Shown here: piece by piece, positions 51,807 to 60,546 of the stretch
Layout of the letters: each line of letters begins with the position of its first letter
Numbering within the stretch: the first letter of the stretch is position 1
Origin: Massilia yuzhufengensis
GTDB taxonomy: Bacteria > Pseudomonadota > Gammaproteobacteria > Burkholderiales > Burkholderiaceae_D
Length of the DNA stretch: 64,000 bases
Assembly: GCF_900112225.1 (NCBI RefSeq)
Contig: NZ_FOLD01000016.1
Location: 56,073-120,072, forward strand
Reading direction: 5' to 3'
The notes under the pieces: generated by a model
The model's input: the letters and a program-made list of their open reading frames with translations, nothing else
Told to the model about the DNA's origin: nothing
The model's database searches: none
Made by a program: the position numbers and the translations under genes

Positions 51807-53258
51807 ATGAAACAATTCAGTACTTTTGCTTCGGACCTCCGTATCAACGCACTCCTGGCCTGCAGCGCAGCTGTCCTGCTGACCGCCTGCGGCGGCAGCA
51901 CCCTCGACGCCTCCGGCGCCCAGCAATCCGCCACCGCCGCCCAGGTCACTGCCGATACCGGTTCCGCAGCATCAGTCGAAGCTGCGTCGGCCGCCCCGGC
52001 CGTCGCAGTGGAAGCAGCCCAGCCAGCACCAGCAGCAGAAGCATCCGCCACCCCGGCGGCAGACGTGACGACACAGGCCTTTGAACTGACCGGCTACGAC
52101 AGCAACCCTTTGACACCGAAAGCCGAACAGCAAGCCGACGCCAGCGCGCCGGCCTCGACCACGGACGGTGCGACCCGCCTGCTGGCCGCCAGCGTCGCCA
52201 CGCCTGCCACCACCAACAACTTCTACGTCTCGCCAACCGGTTCCGACACCGCGTCGGGCAGCAAGACCGCGCCGTTCAAGACCCTGGCGCGCGCCGCCAA
52301 GGCCGCGACCAAGGCCAGCACCACCGTCTGGGTTGCCCCGGGCACCTATGCTGGTGGTATCAAAACGACCGCCAACGGCACCGCCGCCGGCCGCATCTAC
52401 TGGGTCTCGACCACCAAGTGGGGCGCCAAGATCGTCCCACCGACCAACTCGACCAACAAGACCGCCTGGGACAACCGCGGCCACTATGTCAGCATCATCG
52501 GTTTCGACGTCGACGGCAGCAAGATCGGCAGCGGCACCAAGTGGGTGCTCGGCATCTACACCGGCGGCTCGTACAACGTCATCGAAGGCAACCACGTGCA
52601 CCACATGGCCACCACCATCCCGTGCAACAGCGCGGGCGGCTCGGCGATCGGCGTGGACAGCTACTTCAAGGGCGTCAAGGGTGACGTGATCGGCAACACC
52701 GTGCACGACATCGGCCCGGCCGGCTGCACCTACGTCCAGGGCATCTACCACTCGACCTCGGGCACCATCAAGAACAACGTGGTGTACCGCGTCGGTTCGG
52801 CCGCGATCCACCTGTGGCATGACGCCACCGACCTGAAGATCGTCAACAACACGGTGAGCTCGTCGGTGTTCGGCATCATCGTCGGCGGCGGCGATTATTA
52901 CTTCACCTCGGCCGGCGCCAACAACGTCCACGTGCACAACAACATCGTGTTCGACAACAAGTATGGCATTTCGGAGCAGGGCAAGACCGGCACCGGCAAT
53001 ACCTACAAGAACAACCTGGTGTTCCAGAACCCGACCTACAACTTCCAGCTGCGTAACGGCCTGAAGCACACCAACACGATCAGCTCGAACCCGCTGTTCG
53101 CCGGCTACTCGCGCACCGCCGCCATGCCGAACTTTAAGCTGACCACCAGCTCGCCGGTCATCGGCCGCGGCCTGTCGACCTACGCACCGGCCACCGACAT
53201 CGACGGCCGTGCGCGCAACGCCTCCACCGGTTTCGACCTGGGCGCCTACCAGCACTAA
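51807..53258 (+). CDS. Beta-helix lipoprotein, copy 1
   Basis: Protein of 483 residues. Lipoprotein signal with lipobox LTAC (Cys28) followed by GGSTLDASGAQ. Residues 30-135 are an Ala/Pro/Thr-rich low-complexity linker. From about 138 the mature domain begins NNFYVSPTGSDTASGSKTAP, a DUF1565/right-handed parallel beta-helix with repeated N-x-V and N-N strands (VIGNTVHDIGPAG, IKNNVVYRVG, IVNNTVSSSVFG, VHNNIVFDN). Such proteins are polysaccharide lyases or surface glycan binders; no catalytic residues can be assigned. ATG has AAGGAA eight bases upstream. The C-terminal 345 residues are repeated in the next gene. Confidence 0.88.
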   Translation: MKQFSTFASDLRINALLACSAAVLLTACGGSTLDASGAQQSATAAQVTADTGSAASVEAASAAPAVAVEAAQPAPAAEASATPAADVTTQAFELTGYDSNPLTPKAEQQADASAPASTTDGATRLLAASVATPATTNNFYVSPTGSDTASGSKTAPFKTLARAAKAATKASTTVWVAPGTYAGGIKTTANGTAAGRIYWVSTTKWGAKIVPPTNSTNKTAWDNRGHYVSIIGFDVDGSKIGSGTKWVLGIYTGGSYNVIEGNHVHHMATTIPCNSAGGSAIGVDSYFKGVKGDVIGNTVHDIGPAGCTYVQGIYHSTSGTIKNNVVYRVGSAAIHLWHDATDLKIVNNTVSSSVFGIIVGGGDYYFTSAGANNVHVHNNIVFDNKYGISEQGKTGTGNTYKNNLVFQNPTYNFQLRNGLKHTNTISSNPLFAGYSRTAAMPNFKLTTSSPVIGRGLSTYAPATDIDGRARNASTGFDLGAYQH

Positions 53259-53497
53259 GCAGCACCGGCAGTACCGGCAGCACCTCCGGTAATAAGCAGT
53301 CCCATCCCGTGCAGGCGGCCTCCGCCGCCTGTGCACTCCCGAGGGCGCGACGCATCGCGCGCGCCTGATCAAGCAACCAGGAAGACGCCGCCGAATTGTT
53401 ACAGGCGGCCGGCTGTACCGGATTTCCCGGTGCACGGGGCAGCTTTTGCCGTCCTTCCATCGCCCACTCCCTTCGGGCACACAGGAAAAAACACCAC

Positions 53498-54898
53498 ATG
53501 AACAAGACTTTCGCTTTCGCTTCGCAGGTTCGTCACAAAGCCGTCCTCTGCGGCACCGCCGCTGTCCTGCTGAGCGCATTCGGCGCAAGCCATGCTGTCG
53601 CCGCTACCTCGGCAACCCCTGCGGCCGCCGCCAACGCGACCACCGCACAAAAGAACCAGATCAACCAGCTCTACGTCGACATGCTCGGCCGCCCGGCGGA
53701 CGCTCCCGGCCTGGCCTGGTGGGCGCAAGCCCTCGACAACGGCGTGACGATGGACGACATCGCCGCCCAGCTCAAGGCCAGCGACGAATACGCCAAGCGC
53801 AACACCAATGTGGGCCCGGCCGCAGGCGGCCTGCCGACGATCCCGGCCACCACCTATAACTACTACGTGTCGCCGACCGGTTCGGACAGCGCGAACGGCA
53901 GCAAGACCGCGCCGTTCAAGACCCTGGCGCAAGCGGCCAAGGTCGCCACCAAGGCCAGCACCACCGTGTTCGTGGCCCCTGGCACCTACGCCGGCGGCAT
54001 CAAGACCACCGGCAACGGTACCGCAGCCGGCCGTATCTACTGGGTCTCGACCACCAAGTGGGGCGCCAAGATCGTTCCGCCAACGAACTCGACCAACAAG
54101 ACCGCCTGGGACAACCGCGGCAACTACGTCAGCATCATCGGCTTCGATATCGACGGCAGCAAGATCGGCAGCGGCACCAAGTGGGTGCTGGGCATCTATA
54201 CCGGCGGTTCGTACAATGTGATCCAGGGTAACCACGTGCACCACATGGCCACCACCATCCCGTGCAACAGCGCGGGCGGCTCGGCGATCGGCGTGGACAG
54301 CTACTACAAGGGTGTCAAGGGCGACGTGATCGGCAACACCGTGAACGACATCGGCCCGGCCGGCTGCACCTACGTCCAGGGCATCTACCACAGCACCTCG
54401 GGCACCATCATGAACAACGTGGTGTACCGCGTCGGTTCGGCGGCGATCCACCTGTGGCACGATGCGACCGACCTGAAGATCATCAACAACACGGTGAGCT
54501 CGTCGGTCTTCGGCATCATCGTCGGCGGCGGTGACTACTACTTCACCTCGGCCGGCGCCAACAACGTCCACGTGCACAACAACATCGTGTTCGACAACCA
54601 GTACGGCATCTCGGAGCAGGGCAAGACCGGCACCGGCAACACCTACAAGAACAACCTGGTGTTCCAGAACCCGAAGTACAACTTCCAGCTGCGTAATGGC
54701 CTGACCCACACCAACACCATCAGCTCGAACCCGCTGTTCGACGGCTACTCGCGTACCGCCGCACTGCCGAACTTCAAGCTGACCACCAGCTCGCCGGTCA
54801 TCGGCCGCGGCCTGTCGACCTACGCACCGGCCACCGACATCGACGGCCGCGCACGTAACGCGTCCACCGGTTTCGACCTGGGCGCCTACCAGCACTAA
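53498..54898 (+). CDS. Secreted beta-helix protein, copy 2, with DUF4214-like domain
   Basis: Protein of 466 residues. Ordinary signal peptide (AVLLSAFGASHAVAA), then a DUF4214-like module at about 50-98 (NQINQLYVDMLGRPADAPGL, AQLKASDEY), then the same beta-helix as the preceding gene. The two 1,037-base homologous blocks (52222-53258 and 53862-54898) have no net insertion or deletion, and I count about 20 amino-acid differences in 345 residues. The upstream parts are unrelated. Terminator at 54941-54972 follows. Confidence 0.88.
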   Translation: MNKTFAFASQVRHKAVLCGTAAVLLSAFGASHAVAATSATPAAAANATTAQKNQINQLYVDMLGRPADAPGLAWWAQALDNGVTMDDIAAQLKASDEYAKRNTNVGPAAGGLPTIPATTYNYYVSPTGSDSANGSKTAPFKTLAQAAKVATKASTTVFVAPGTYAGGIKTTGNGTAAGRIYWVSTTKWGAKIVPPTNSTNKTAWDNRGNYVSIIGFDIDGSKIGSGTKWVLGIYTGGSYNVIQGNHVHHMATTIPCNSAGGSAIGVDSYYKGVKGDVIGNTVNDIGPAGCTYVQGIYHSTSGTIMNNVVYRVGSAAIHLWHDATDLKIINNTVSSSVFGIIVGGGDYYFTSAGANNVHVHNNIVFDNQYGISEQGKTGTGNTYKNNLVFQNPKYNFQLRNGLTHTNTISSNPLFDGYSRTAALPNFKLTTSSPVIGRGLSTYAPATDIDGRARNASTGFDLGAYQH

Positions 54899-54940
54899 GC
54901 GGTATCGCTGTCCTGCACGGATGATCCATCCGTGGACGCA

Positions 54941-54972
54941 AAACCCGCAGGTGCAAGCCTGCGGGTTTTTTT
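54941..54972 (+). terminator. Rho-independent terminator after the beta-helix pair
   Basis: AAACCCGCAGG, loop TGCAAG, CCTGCGGGTTT followed by TTTT: 11-bp stem with U-run, 42 bases past the stop of the second beta-helix gene. Confidence 0.9.
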
Positions 54973-54987
54973 ACCGTCTGGTAAAAA

Positions 54988-55659
54988 TCAGTCGGGAAGG
55001 GGCAGGGCCATCTGCGGGTCCTGGGCGCCGGCGCGGTTCACCGCCGTCGTCACCCGGTACCACTCGAAGGCCTCGCAGGGCAGGGCGGCGCGGCGCGCCA
55101 GCTCGAGCGCCTGCTCGCTCGACAGCCCCGGGTCGAGCCACAGTTCGGCATCGGCCGCTTCCAGCACCACCGGGCGGCGGTCGTGGATGTCGAGCATGCC
55201 TTCGCCGGCGGCATCGGTGACCAGCACGAAGCCGGCTTCGGCCCGGTTCTCCGTGAAACCGCCAAAGTTCGCCAGGGCCAGCAGGAACAGGGGCGCGCGG
55301 TCCTTGCGGTGGATGTGCCAGGGCTGCTTGGCGCCCTTTTCGCCGGTCCATTCGTACCAGCCTTCGGCCGGCACGATCGCGCGGCCGTTCTTGAGCAGGC
55401 CGCGCCAGTAGCGGTTGTCCAGCTTATCGATGCGCGCATTGACGCAGATCGGCACCTTGCCCTCGGCCCAGCGCGCCCGGTAGCTCCAGAACACGTCGTC
55501 GATGCGGCGCTCGCCGTCCTGCAGGTGCATCACGGGGCGGTAGCTGCCGGGCGAGACGTTGAAGGCGGGCGCGGCTTCGCTGTCGTAGACCGCATCGGTC
55601 CACCCGAACACACTGGCGTAGTAGCGAGCCGTCTGGCTCTGGTCAAATCGTCCACACAT
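54988..55659 (-). CDS. yedK: SOS response-associated peptidase (SRAP/YedK)
   Basis: Protein of 223 residues that crosslinks to abasic sites in single-stranded DNA through its N-terminal Cys. It begins MCGRFDQSQTARYYAS; Cys2 becomes residue 1 after Met removal. Other family residues: NARIDKLDNRYWRG, AIVPAEGWYEW (active-site Glu) and IHDRRPVVLEA (His). Length fits. ATG at 55659 chosen so that MCGRF is at the terminus. Confidence 0.95.
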   Translation of the reverse strand: MCGRFDQSQTARYYASVFGWTDAVYDSEAAPAFNVSPGSYRPVMHLQDGERRIDDVFWSYRARWAEGKVPICVNARIDKLDNRYWRGLLKNGRAIVPAEGWYEWTGEKGAKQPWHIHRKDRAPLFLLALANFGGFTENRAEAGFVLVTDAAGEGMLDIHDRRPVVLEAADAELWLDPGLSSEQALELARRAALPCEAFEWYRVTTAVNRAGAQDPQMALPLPD

Positions 55660-55776
55660 GACCGCATGGTAGCGCAGGCGCGCCGGGGCTGCGGCACGCT
55701 TGCGCGCGGATGAGTTCGCGTGCCTCCGGCACCCGGTGGTATGCTCCGGGTTGAACCTATGTGAGGAGAATCGTGT

Positions 55777-56181
55777 ATGGCAACTGGCTGGTGGAGCGTC
55801 CTGAAGACCGTCCCTTGGAGCGAAGTCATTCATGCGGCGCCGCAGGTGGCGAGCGGCGCGCGCAGGCTGTGGGATACGGTGGCGCGCAAGTCCGGCGCGG
55901 CCCCCGGCATGGCGCCGGGCATGGTGATGGAAGAAGAGCCGCAGGAAGACTTCTTCGGCACCCTGGTCATGCGCGTCGAGAAGAATGAAATGACCCTGGC
56001 CGACCTGCGCGGCCAGATGCTGCAGGCCTCCGAGATCATCGCCAACCTGGCCGACCAGAACGCCCAGCTGATCGCCAAGATGGACATGGCGCGCACCCGC
56101 ATGCTGTGGCTGGGCGTGGCGACCGGCGTCTCCGGCATCCTCGCGCTGGTGGCGCTGGCCCTGGTCGTCGCACGCACCTAG
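55777..56181 (+). CDS. Small coiled-coil protein with C-terminal membrane anchor
   Basis: Unrecognised, 134 residues. Residues 1-50 amphipathic (WWSVLKTVPWSEVIHAAPQV), a Met/Glu-rich turn (PGMVMEEEPQEDFF), a helical heptad-like region at 63-105 (LRGQMLQASEIIANLADQNA), and a C-terminal helix LWLGVATGVSGILALVALAL. It looks like a tail-anchored inner-membrane protein. GAGGAG lies a few bases upstream of the ATG at 55777. Followed 10 bases later by another small membrane protein. Confidence 0.75.
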   Translation: MATGWWSVLKTVPWSEVIHAAPQVASGARRLWDTVARKSGAAPGMAPGMVMEEEPQEDFFGTLVMRVEKNEMTLADLRGQMLQASEIIANLADQNAQLIAKMDMARTRMLWLGVATGVSGILALVALALVVART

Positions 56182-56191
56182 GACAGGCTGC

Positions 56192-56389
56192 ATGAAAGCG
56201 GTACTGATCCTGGCGACGCTGTTCGTGTTCATCTCGATGCTGCTGAACGCGGCCCGCAATCGCGGCAAGCTCGACGACAAGGCCAACCGCGCGGTGGCCG
56301 GGCTGGCCTCGTCGATGCGGATCTTCGTGTATGGGCTGCTGTTCTTCGTCGGGATCGTGTGCCTCGCCGTCGCCTGGCAGTCGCTCTGA
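56192..56389 (+). CDS. Small two-helix membrane protein, 65 aa
   Basis: Unrecognised. Hydrophobic helices at about 3-20 (AVLILATLFVFISMLLNA) and 44-63 (IFVYGLLFFVGIVCLAVAWQ) around a charged loop (NRGKLDDKANR). Ten bases after the preceding gene, so cotranscribed with it. No function can be given. Confidence 0.7.
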   Translation: MKAVLILATLFVFISMLLNAARNRGKLDDKANRAVAGLASSMRIFVYGLLFFVGIVCLAVAWQSL

Positions 56390-56553
56390 ACGCGCAGGCC
56401 CATCTATTGCTCGTTTATTGTCCGATGTCGCTGACACGCGCATGAGCAAAACTGGCGCTTGAAGCTCCGGGCTTCGTGCTTATCTAGGCCATGTCCTTTG
56501 GTGAATAGTTTCACCTCTCCGCGTGTCTCCAACTCAGTTCGACTGGGTTATTG

Positions 56554-56586
56554 GCCGCTGCCTTCATCGGCAGCGGCATTTTTTTG
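56554..56586 (+). terminator. Terminator in the region before tRNA-Leu
   Basis: GCCGCTGCC, loop TTCATC, GGCAGCGGC then ATTTTTTTG. It lies 165 bases past the stop of the 65-residue gene, with no ORF between, so it may end that transcript's long 3' UTR or a small RNA. Confidence 0.85.
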
Positions 56587-56650
56587 TTCTTCACGGCATT
56601 GCTCAAGCACTAACACCGAGCTTGCTGCACGTAGTACAATCCCCGCCGGC

Positions 56651-56735
56651 GCGGGCATGGCGAAATTGGTAGCCGCAGCAGACTTAAAATCTGCCGACGC
56701 AAGTCTTGCCGGTTCGATTCCGGCTGCCCGCACCA
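56651..56735 (+). tRNA. tRNA-Leu (anticodon UAA)
   Basis: 85 bases from GCGGGCATGG to CCGCACCA. Acceptor stem GCGGGCA pairs with TGCCCGC; anticodon stem GCAGA/TCTGC encloses loop CTTAAAA with anticodon TAA; T-loop GGTTCGATTCC; long variable arm GACGCAAGTC typical of a class II tRNA. CCA is encoded. A possible -10 element TACAAT is at 56635-56640. Confidence 0.97.
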
Positions 56736-56875
56736 TATCGCCGCCCTGGCGATGCGATGCTCGACCCTTCCTCCAGCAGCGTCATGACATGCTCATCCAT
56801 TGGTCCGCGCGCCCGGATGGTGTAGCATGCCGGACGGCGGCTCCCTCCTGGCGCCGCAGCAGTTGAGGACTAGAA

Positions 56876-57667
56876 TTGAACATCACGATTAACGACGAGC
56901 TGCGCGCCTTCGTCGACCCATTGACCGACATCGAACATGCCGCCCTCGAGCGCAGCCTGCTTGCGGAGGGCTGCCGCGACGCCCTGGTGCTGTGGCGCGA
57001 CACGCTCATCGACGGCCATAACCGCTACGCGATCTGCCAGAAGCACGGCATCCCTTTCCGCACCGTCCACAACAACAACTTCGCCTCGATCGAGGACGTG
57101 ATGCTGTGGATGATCGACAACCACCTGGCGCGCCGCAGCGTGTCGGACTTCCAGCGCGGCCTGCTGGCGCTGAAGAAGAAGGAAATCGTCACCGCCCGCA
57201 TGGCTGAACAGCTGGCCTCGGAGCCGCCCAAGCCGGAAGCCGACGACCTCGATGCGCGCCCGCCGCCACCGTGGAACACGCGCGAGGACGTGGCCAAGGC
57301 CGCCCGCGTGTCGGCCAATACCATCAGCCAGATCGAACGCATCCAGAAGGCGGCGACGCCGCAGCTGCGCGAAGCGGTGCGCTCCGGCACGATTTCGATC
57401 AACGCCGCGGCGAACGTCGCGCAGTTGCCGGAATCCGAGCAGATCGCCGCCGTCGCCGGCGGGCGCAAGGAATTGCAGCAGGCGGCGCGCCAGGTGCGCG
57501 AGCAGAAGATGGCGACCCGCCCGAAAAAGGAAACCGCGTCGGGCGACCCGGCCGAGGATCTGGCCGCGGCGCGCGCGGAAATCGCCTCGCTCAAGGACCG
57601 CGTCGCGACCCTGCTCACCGAGAACGAAGTGCTCAAGCAGCGCCTGGTACACGCCGGCGCCGCATAA
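56876..57667 (+). CDS. Orphan ParB-like N-terminal/HTH protein
   Basis: Protein of 263 residues. Residues 5-75 resemble a ParB/Srx NTPase-type domain (DPLTDIEHAALERSLLAEGC, VLWRDTLIDGHNRYAIC, where GHNR is the ParB GEHR-like box). An HTH-like part is at about 140-180 (NTREDVAKAARVSANTISQI) and the C-terminus is a coiled coil (ARAEIASLKDRVATLLTENE). No ParA partner is near, so it is not a partition pair. TTG start at 56876 with GAGGAC six bases upstream. Similar proteins occur on plasmids and integrative elements; the location next to a tRNA is noted, but no integrase is seen. Confidence 0.7.
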   Translation: MNITINDELRAFVDPLTDIEHAALERSLLAEGCRDALVLWRDTLIDGHNRYAICQKHGIPFRTVHNNNFASIEDVMLWMIDNHLARRSVSDFQRGLLALKKKEIVTARMAEQLASEPPKPEADDLDARPPPPWNTREDVAKAARVSANTISQIERIQKAATPQLREAVRSGTISINAAANVAQLPESEQIAAVAGGRKELQQAARQVREQKMATRPKKETASGDPAEDLAAARAEIASLKDRVATLLTENEVLKQRLVHAGAA

Positions 57668-57690
57668 TCAATCCACCAGGAGACCCCCGC

Positions 57691-59925
57691 ATGCGCGCAG
57701 CCCGCTTGACCGCCCCGTTCATCCTCGTCAGCGCGGTGTTCGCCGCTGCGGCGCCGGCGCTGGCCGCTGCGCCCGCGACGGTGCCAGCCGTGCGTCCGGC
57801 CCCGGCCGCCGCCGACCTGGCGCGCTGGCAGAAGACGGCAGGGCGGGTGACCATCATGCGCGACAAGTGGGGCATCCCGCATGTGTTCGGCAAGCAGGAC
57901 GCCGACGCGGTGTTCGGCCTGCTGTACGCGCAGGCCGAGGACGACTTCAACCGCGTCGAGCTCAATTACATCAACGCGATGGGGCGCCTGGCCGAAGTCG
58001 AGGGCGAGAAGGAAATCTGGCGCGACCTGCGCATGAAGATGTACATCACGCCAGCCGACATGCGGGCCAAGTACGCCGCCAGCCCGGCCTGGCTCAAGCA
58101 ACTGATGATCGGCTTTGCCGATGGCCTCAACTATTACCTGCACACGCATCCGGAAGTCACGCCAAAGCTCATCACCCGCTTCGAGCCGTGGATGGCGCTG
58201 TCCTTCAGCGAAGGCAGTATCGGCGGCGACATCGAATCGATCGACCTGAAGGAGCTGGAGCGCTTCTATGGCAAGCGCACCCAGCCCGCGATCGCCAGTC
58301 CGGGCCGCAACCTGGATGCCGAACCGCGCGGTTCGAACGGCTTCGCGATCGCGCCCAAGCTCTCGGCCACCGGCAACGCGCTGCTCCTGATTAACCCGCA
58401 CACCTCGTTCTACTTCCGCCCGGAAGTGCACATGGTCAGCGAGCAGGGCCTCAATGCCTATGGCGCCGTGACCTGGGGCCAGTTCTTCATCTACCAGGGC
58501 TTCAACGACAAGACCGGCTGGATGCACACCTCGGGTGGCGGCGACGTCATCGACGAGTACCTGGAAACCGTGGTCGAGCGGGGCGGCAAGTTCTTCTACC
58601 AGTACGGCGGCGGCGAGCGCCCAGTGAAGGCGGTGCCGGTGACGCTGCCGTACAAGACGGCCTCCGGCGCCATGGCGAGCAAGACTGTGACGGCCTGGTT
58701 CACCCACCACGGCCCGGTGGTGCGCGAGCAGGGCGGCAAATGGGTGGCCGTGAAGATGATGGACGAGCCGCTCAAGGCGCTCACCCAGTCCTACACCCGC
58801 ACCAAGGCGCGCGACTACGACGCCTTTTACAAGGCAATGGAACTGCGCACCAATTCCTCGAACAACACGGTGTATGCGGACGCCAAGGGCAATATTGCCT
58901 ATTTCCACGGCAATTTCATCCCGAAACGCGACCCGCGCTTCGACTGGAACAAGCCGGTGGACGGCAGCATCGCCGCCACCGAATGGCAGGGCTTGCACGA
59001 AATCCGCGACACGATCACGCTGTTCAACCCGGCCAGCGGCTACATCTCGAACACGAACAACTGGCCCTTCAGTGCGTCCGGCGCCAACAGTCCGAAGCGC
59101 AAGGATTATCCCGACTACATGTGGTCGCTTCCCGAAAACGCCCGCGGCCGCCACGCCGAGCGGGTGCTGAAGGATGCCAAGGGTTTCACCATCGACAGCC
59201 TGATCGCCGCTGCGTATGACAGCCACCTGACCGCCTTCGAGCCGCTGGTGCCGCAGCTGCTCAAGGACTTCGATACGCTGCCGGCCGGCGACCCGCGCAA
59301 GGCGCAGCTGCAGGCGCAAGTGGCCGCGCTGCGCGCCTGGGACCTGCGTTTCGGTGTGGCGTCGGTGCCGACTTCACTGGCGGTCTACTGGGGCCAGGAC
59401 ATGCTTGCCCAGCACGCCGCGCGCGCCCGCGCCGCCGGCGTGCCGACGGTCGATTTCATCACCAACAGCTTGAGCCCCGAGGAGCGCCTGGCCTCCCTGC
59501 AGCGCGCGTCCGACAAGCTGGCGGCCGACTTCGGCAGCTGGCAGACGCCATGGGGCGAGATCAACCGCTTCCAGCGCATCAGCGGCGATGTCGACCAGCA
59601 GTATGACGACAGCAAGCCGAGCTATCCGGTCGGCTTCGCCTCGGCCAACTGGGGCGCGCTGGCCTCGTTCGGTATGGTGGCCAAGCAAAAGACCAGGCGC
59701 ATCTATGGCGACCGCGGCAACAGCTTCGTCGCCGTCGTCGAATTCGGCCCGCGCTTGCGCGCCAAAAGCATCCTGGCCGGCGGCAACAGCAACAACCCGG
59801 CCTCGAAGCACTTCGCCGACCAGGCCGAGATGTACAGCCGTGGCGAGTTCAAGGACGTGCTGTTCTACAAGGAAGATATCGAGAAGCACCTGGAACGCAC
59901 ATACCACCCGGGCCAGCGTCCCTAG
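57691..59925 (+). CDS. Penicillin acylase family protein
   Basis: Ntn-hydrolase precursor of 744 residues that self-cleaves into alpha and beta chains. Signal peptide about 1-26 (APFILVSAVFAAAAPALAA). The predicted nucleophile is Ser215 in EPRGSNGFAIAP, at the start of the beta chain. Other beta-chain family segments: NPHTSFYFRPEVHMVSEQGL and SGYISNTNNWPFSAS. Substrates of the family include penicillins and acyl-homoserine lactones (quorum quenching); which applies here is not known. AGGAGA precedes the ATG. Followed by tdk 68 bases later. Confidence 0.9.
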   Translation: MRAARLTAPFILVSAVFAAAAPALAAAPATVPAVRPAPAAADLARWQKTAGRVTIMRDKWGIPHVFGKQDADAVFGLLYAQAEDDFNRVELNYINAMGRLAEVEGEKEIWRDLRMKMYITPADMRAKYAASPAWLKQLMIGFADGLNYYLHTHPEVTPKLITRFEPWMALSFSEGSIGGDIESIDLKELERFYGKRTQPAIASPGRNLDAEPRGSNGFAIAPKLSATGNALLLINPHTSFYFRPEVHMVSEQGLNAYGAVTWGQFFIYQGFNDKTGWMHTSGGGDVIDEYLETVVERGGKFFYQYGGGERPVKAVPVTLPYKTASGAMASKTVTAWFTHHGPVVREQGGKWVAVKMMDEPLKALTQSYTRTKARDYDAFYKAMELRTNSSNNTVYADAKGNIAYFHGNFIPKRDPRFDWNKPVDGSIAATEWQGLHEIRDTITLFNPASGYISNTNNWPFSASGANSPKRKDYPDYMWSLPENARGRHAERVLKDAKGFTIDSLIAAAYDSHLTAFEPLVPQLLKDFDTLPAGDPRKAQLQAQVAALRAWDLRFGVASVPTSLAVYWGQDMLAQHAARARAAGVPTVDFITNSLSPEERLASLQRASDKLAADFGSWQTPWGEINRFQRISGDVDQQYDDSKPSYPVGFASANWGALASFGMVAKQKTRRIYGDRGNSFVAVVEFGPRLRAKSILAGGNSNNPASKHFADQAEMYSRGEFKDVLFYKEDIEKHLERTYHPGQRP

Positions 59926-59993
59926 GCTGGTGCCTGGCCAGTGCTGCTTGTTATAATCCGGCAATTCATTGATGCGTCGTTCGGGGCTGGTGC

Positions 59994-60545
59994 GTGGCAA
60001 AACTCTATTTCAGGTATTCGGCGATGAACGCCGGCAAATCCACCGCCCTGTTGCAGGTGGCGCATAACTATGAAGAGCAGGGCCAGAAGGTCAAGCTCTA
60101 CACGGCGGCCATCGACGACCGCTACGGCGTCGGCCTGATCACCTCGCGCCTCGGCCCGAACCGCCAGGTCGACGTGTTCGACCGCGAGACCGATTTCCTG
60201 GCCAGTGCGCCGCCGGTGTCCTGCATCCTGGTCGACGAAGCCCAGTTCCTCACCACCGCGCAAGTGCAGCAGCTGCACCAGGTGGCCCAGGTGCGCGGCG
60301 TGCCCGTCATCTGCTACGGGCTGCGCAGCGACTTCCGCGGCGAACCCTTCCCCGGCTCGGCCTACCTGCTGGCGCTGGCCGACGACATCGAGGAAATCAA
60401 GAACATCTGCACCTGCGGCAAGAAGGCGACCATGAATATCCGCGTCGACGCCGACGGAAACCGCATCCGCGACGGCGAGCAGGTGAGCATTGGCGGCAAC
60501 GAAAGCTACCGCCAGGCCTGCGGCCGCTGCTTCTATTCGCGCTGA
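59994..60545 (+). CDS. tdk: Thymidine kinase
   Basis: Type II thymidine kinase of 183 residues, salvaging thymidine to dTMP. P-loop SAMNAGKSTALLQ (about 9-21), DEAQF Walker B-like, and the lasso zinc site CTCG...CGRCFY. Starts at a GTG (59994). Length and motifs are complete. The next gene begins one base after its stop. Confidence 0.97.
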   Translation: MAKLYFRYSAMNAGKSTALLQVAHNYEEQGQKVKLYTAAIDDRYGVGLITSRLGPNRQVDVFDRETDFLASAPPVSCILVDEAQFLTTAQVQQLHQVAQVRGVPVICYGLRSDFRGEPFPGSAYLLALADDIEEIKNICTCGKKATMNIRVDADGNRIRDGEQVSIGGNESYRQACGRCFYSR

Positions 60546-60546
60546 C

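Noticed and set aside
53259..53497. Hairpin GTGCAGGCGG...CCGCCTGTGCAC between the beta-helix genes as a terminator
   Set aside because: No U-run follows and the pairing is imperfect; it may only be a local dyad.
56651..57667. Genomic island inserted at tRNA-Leu
   Set aside because: No integrase or repeated tRNA 3' end within the window; downstream genes (tdk, prc) are core functions.
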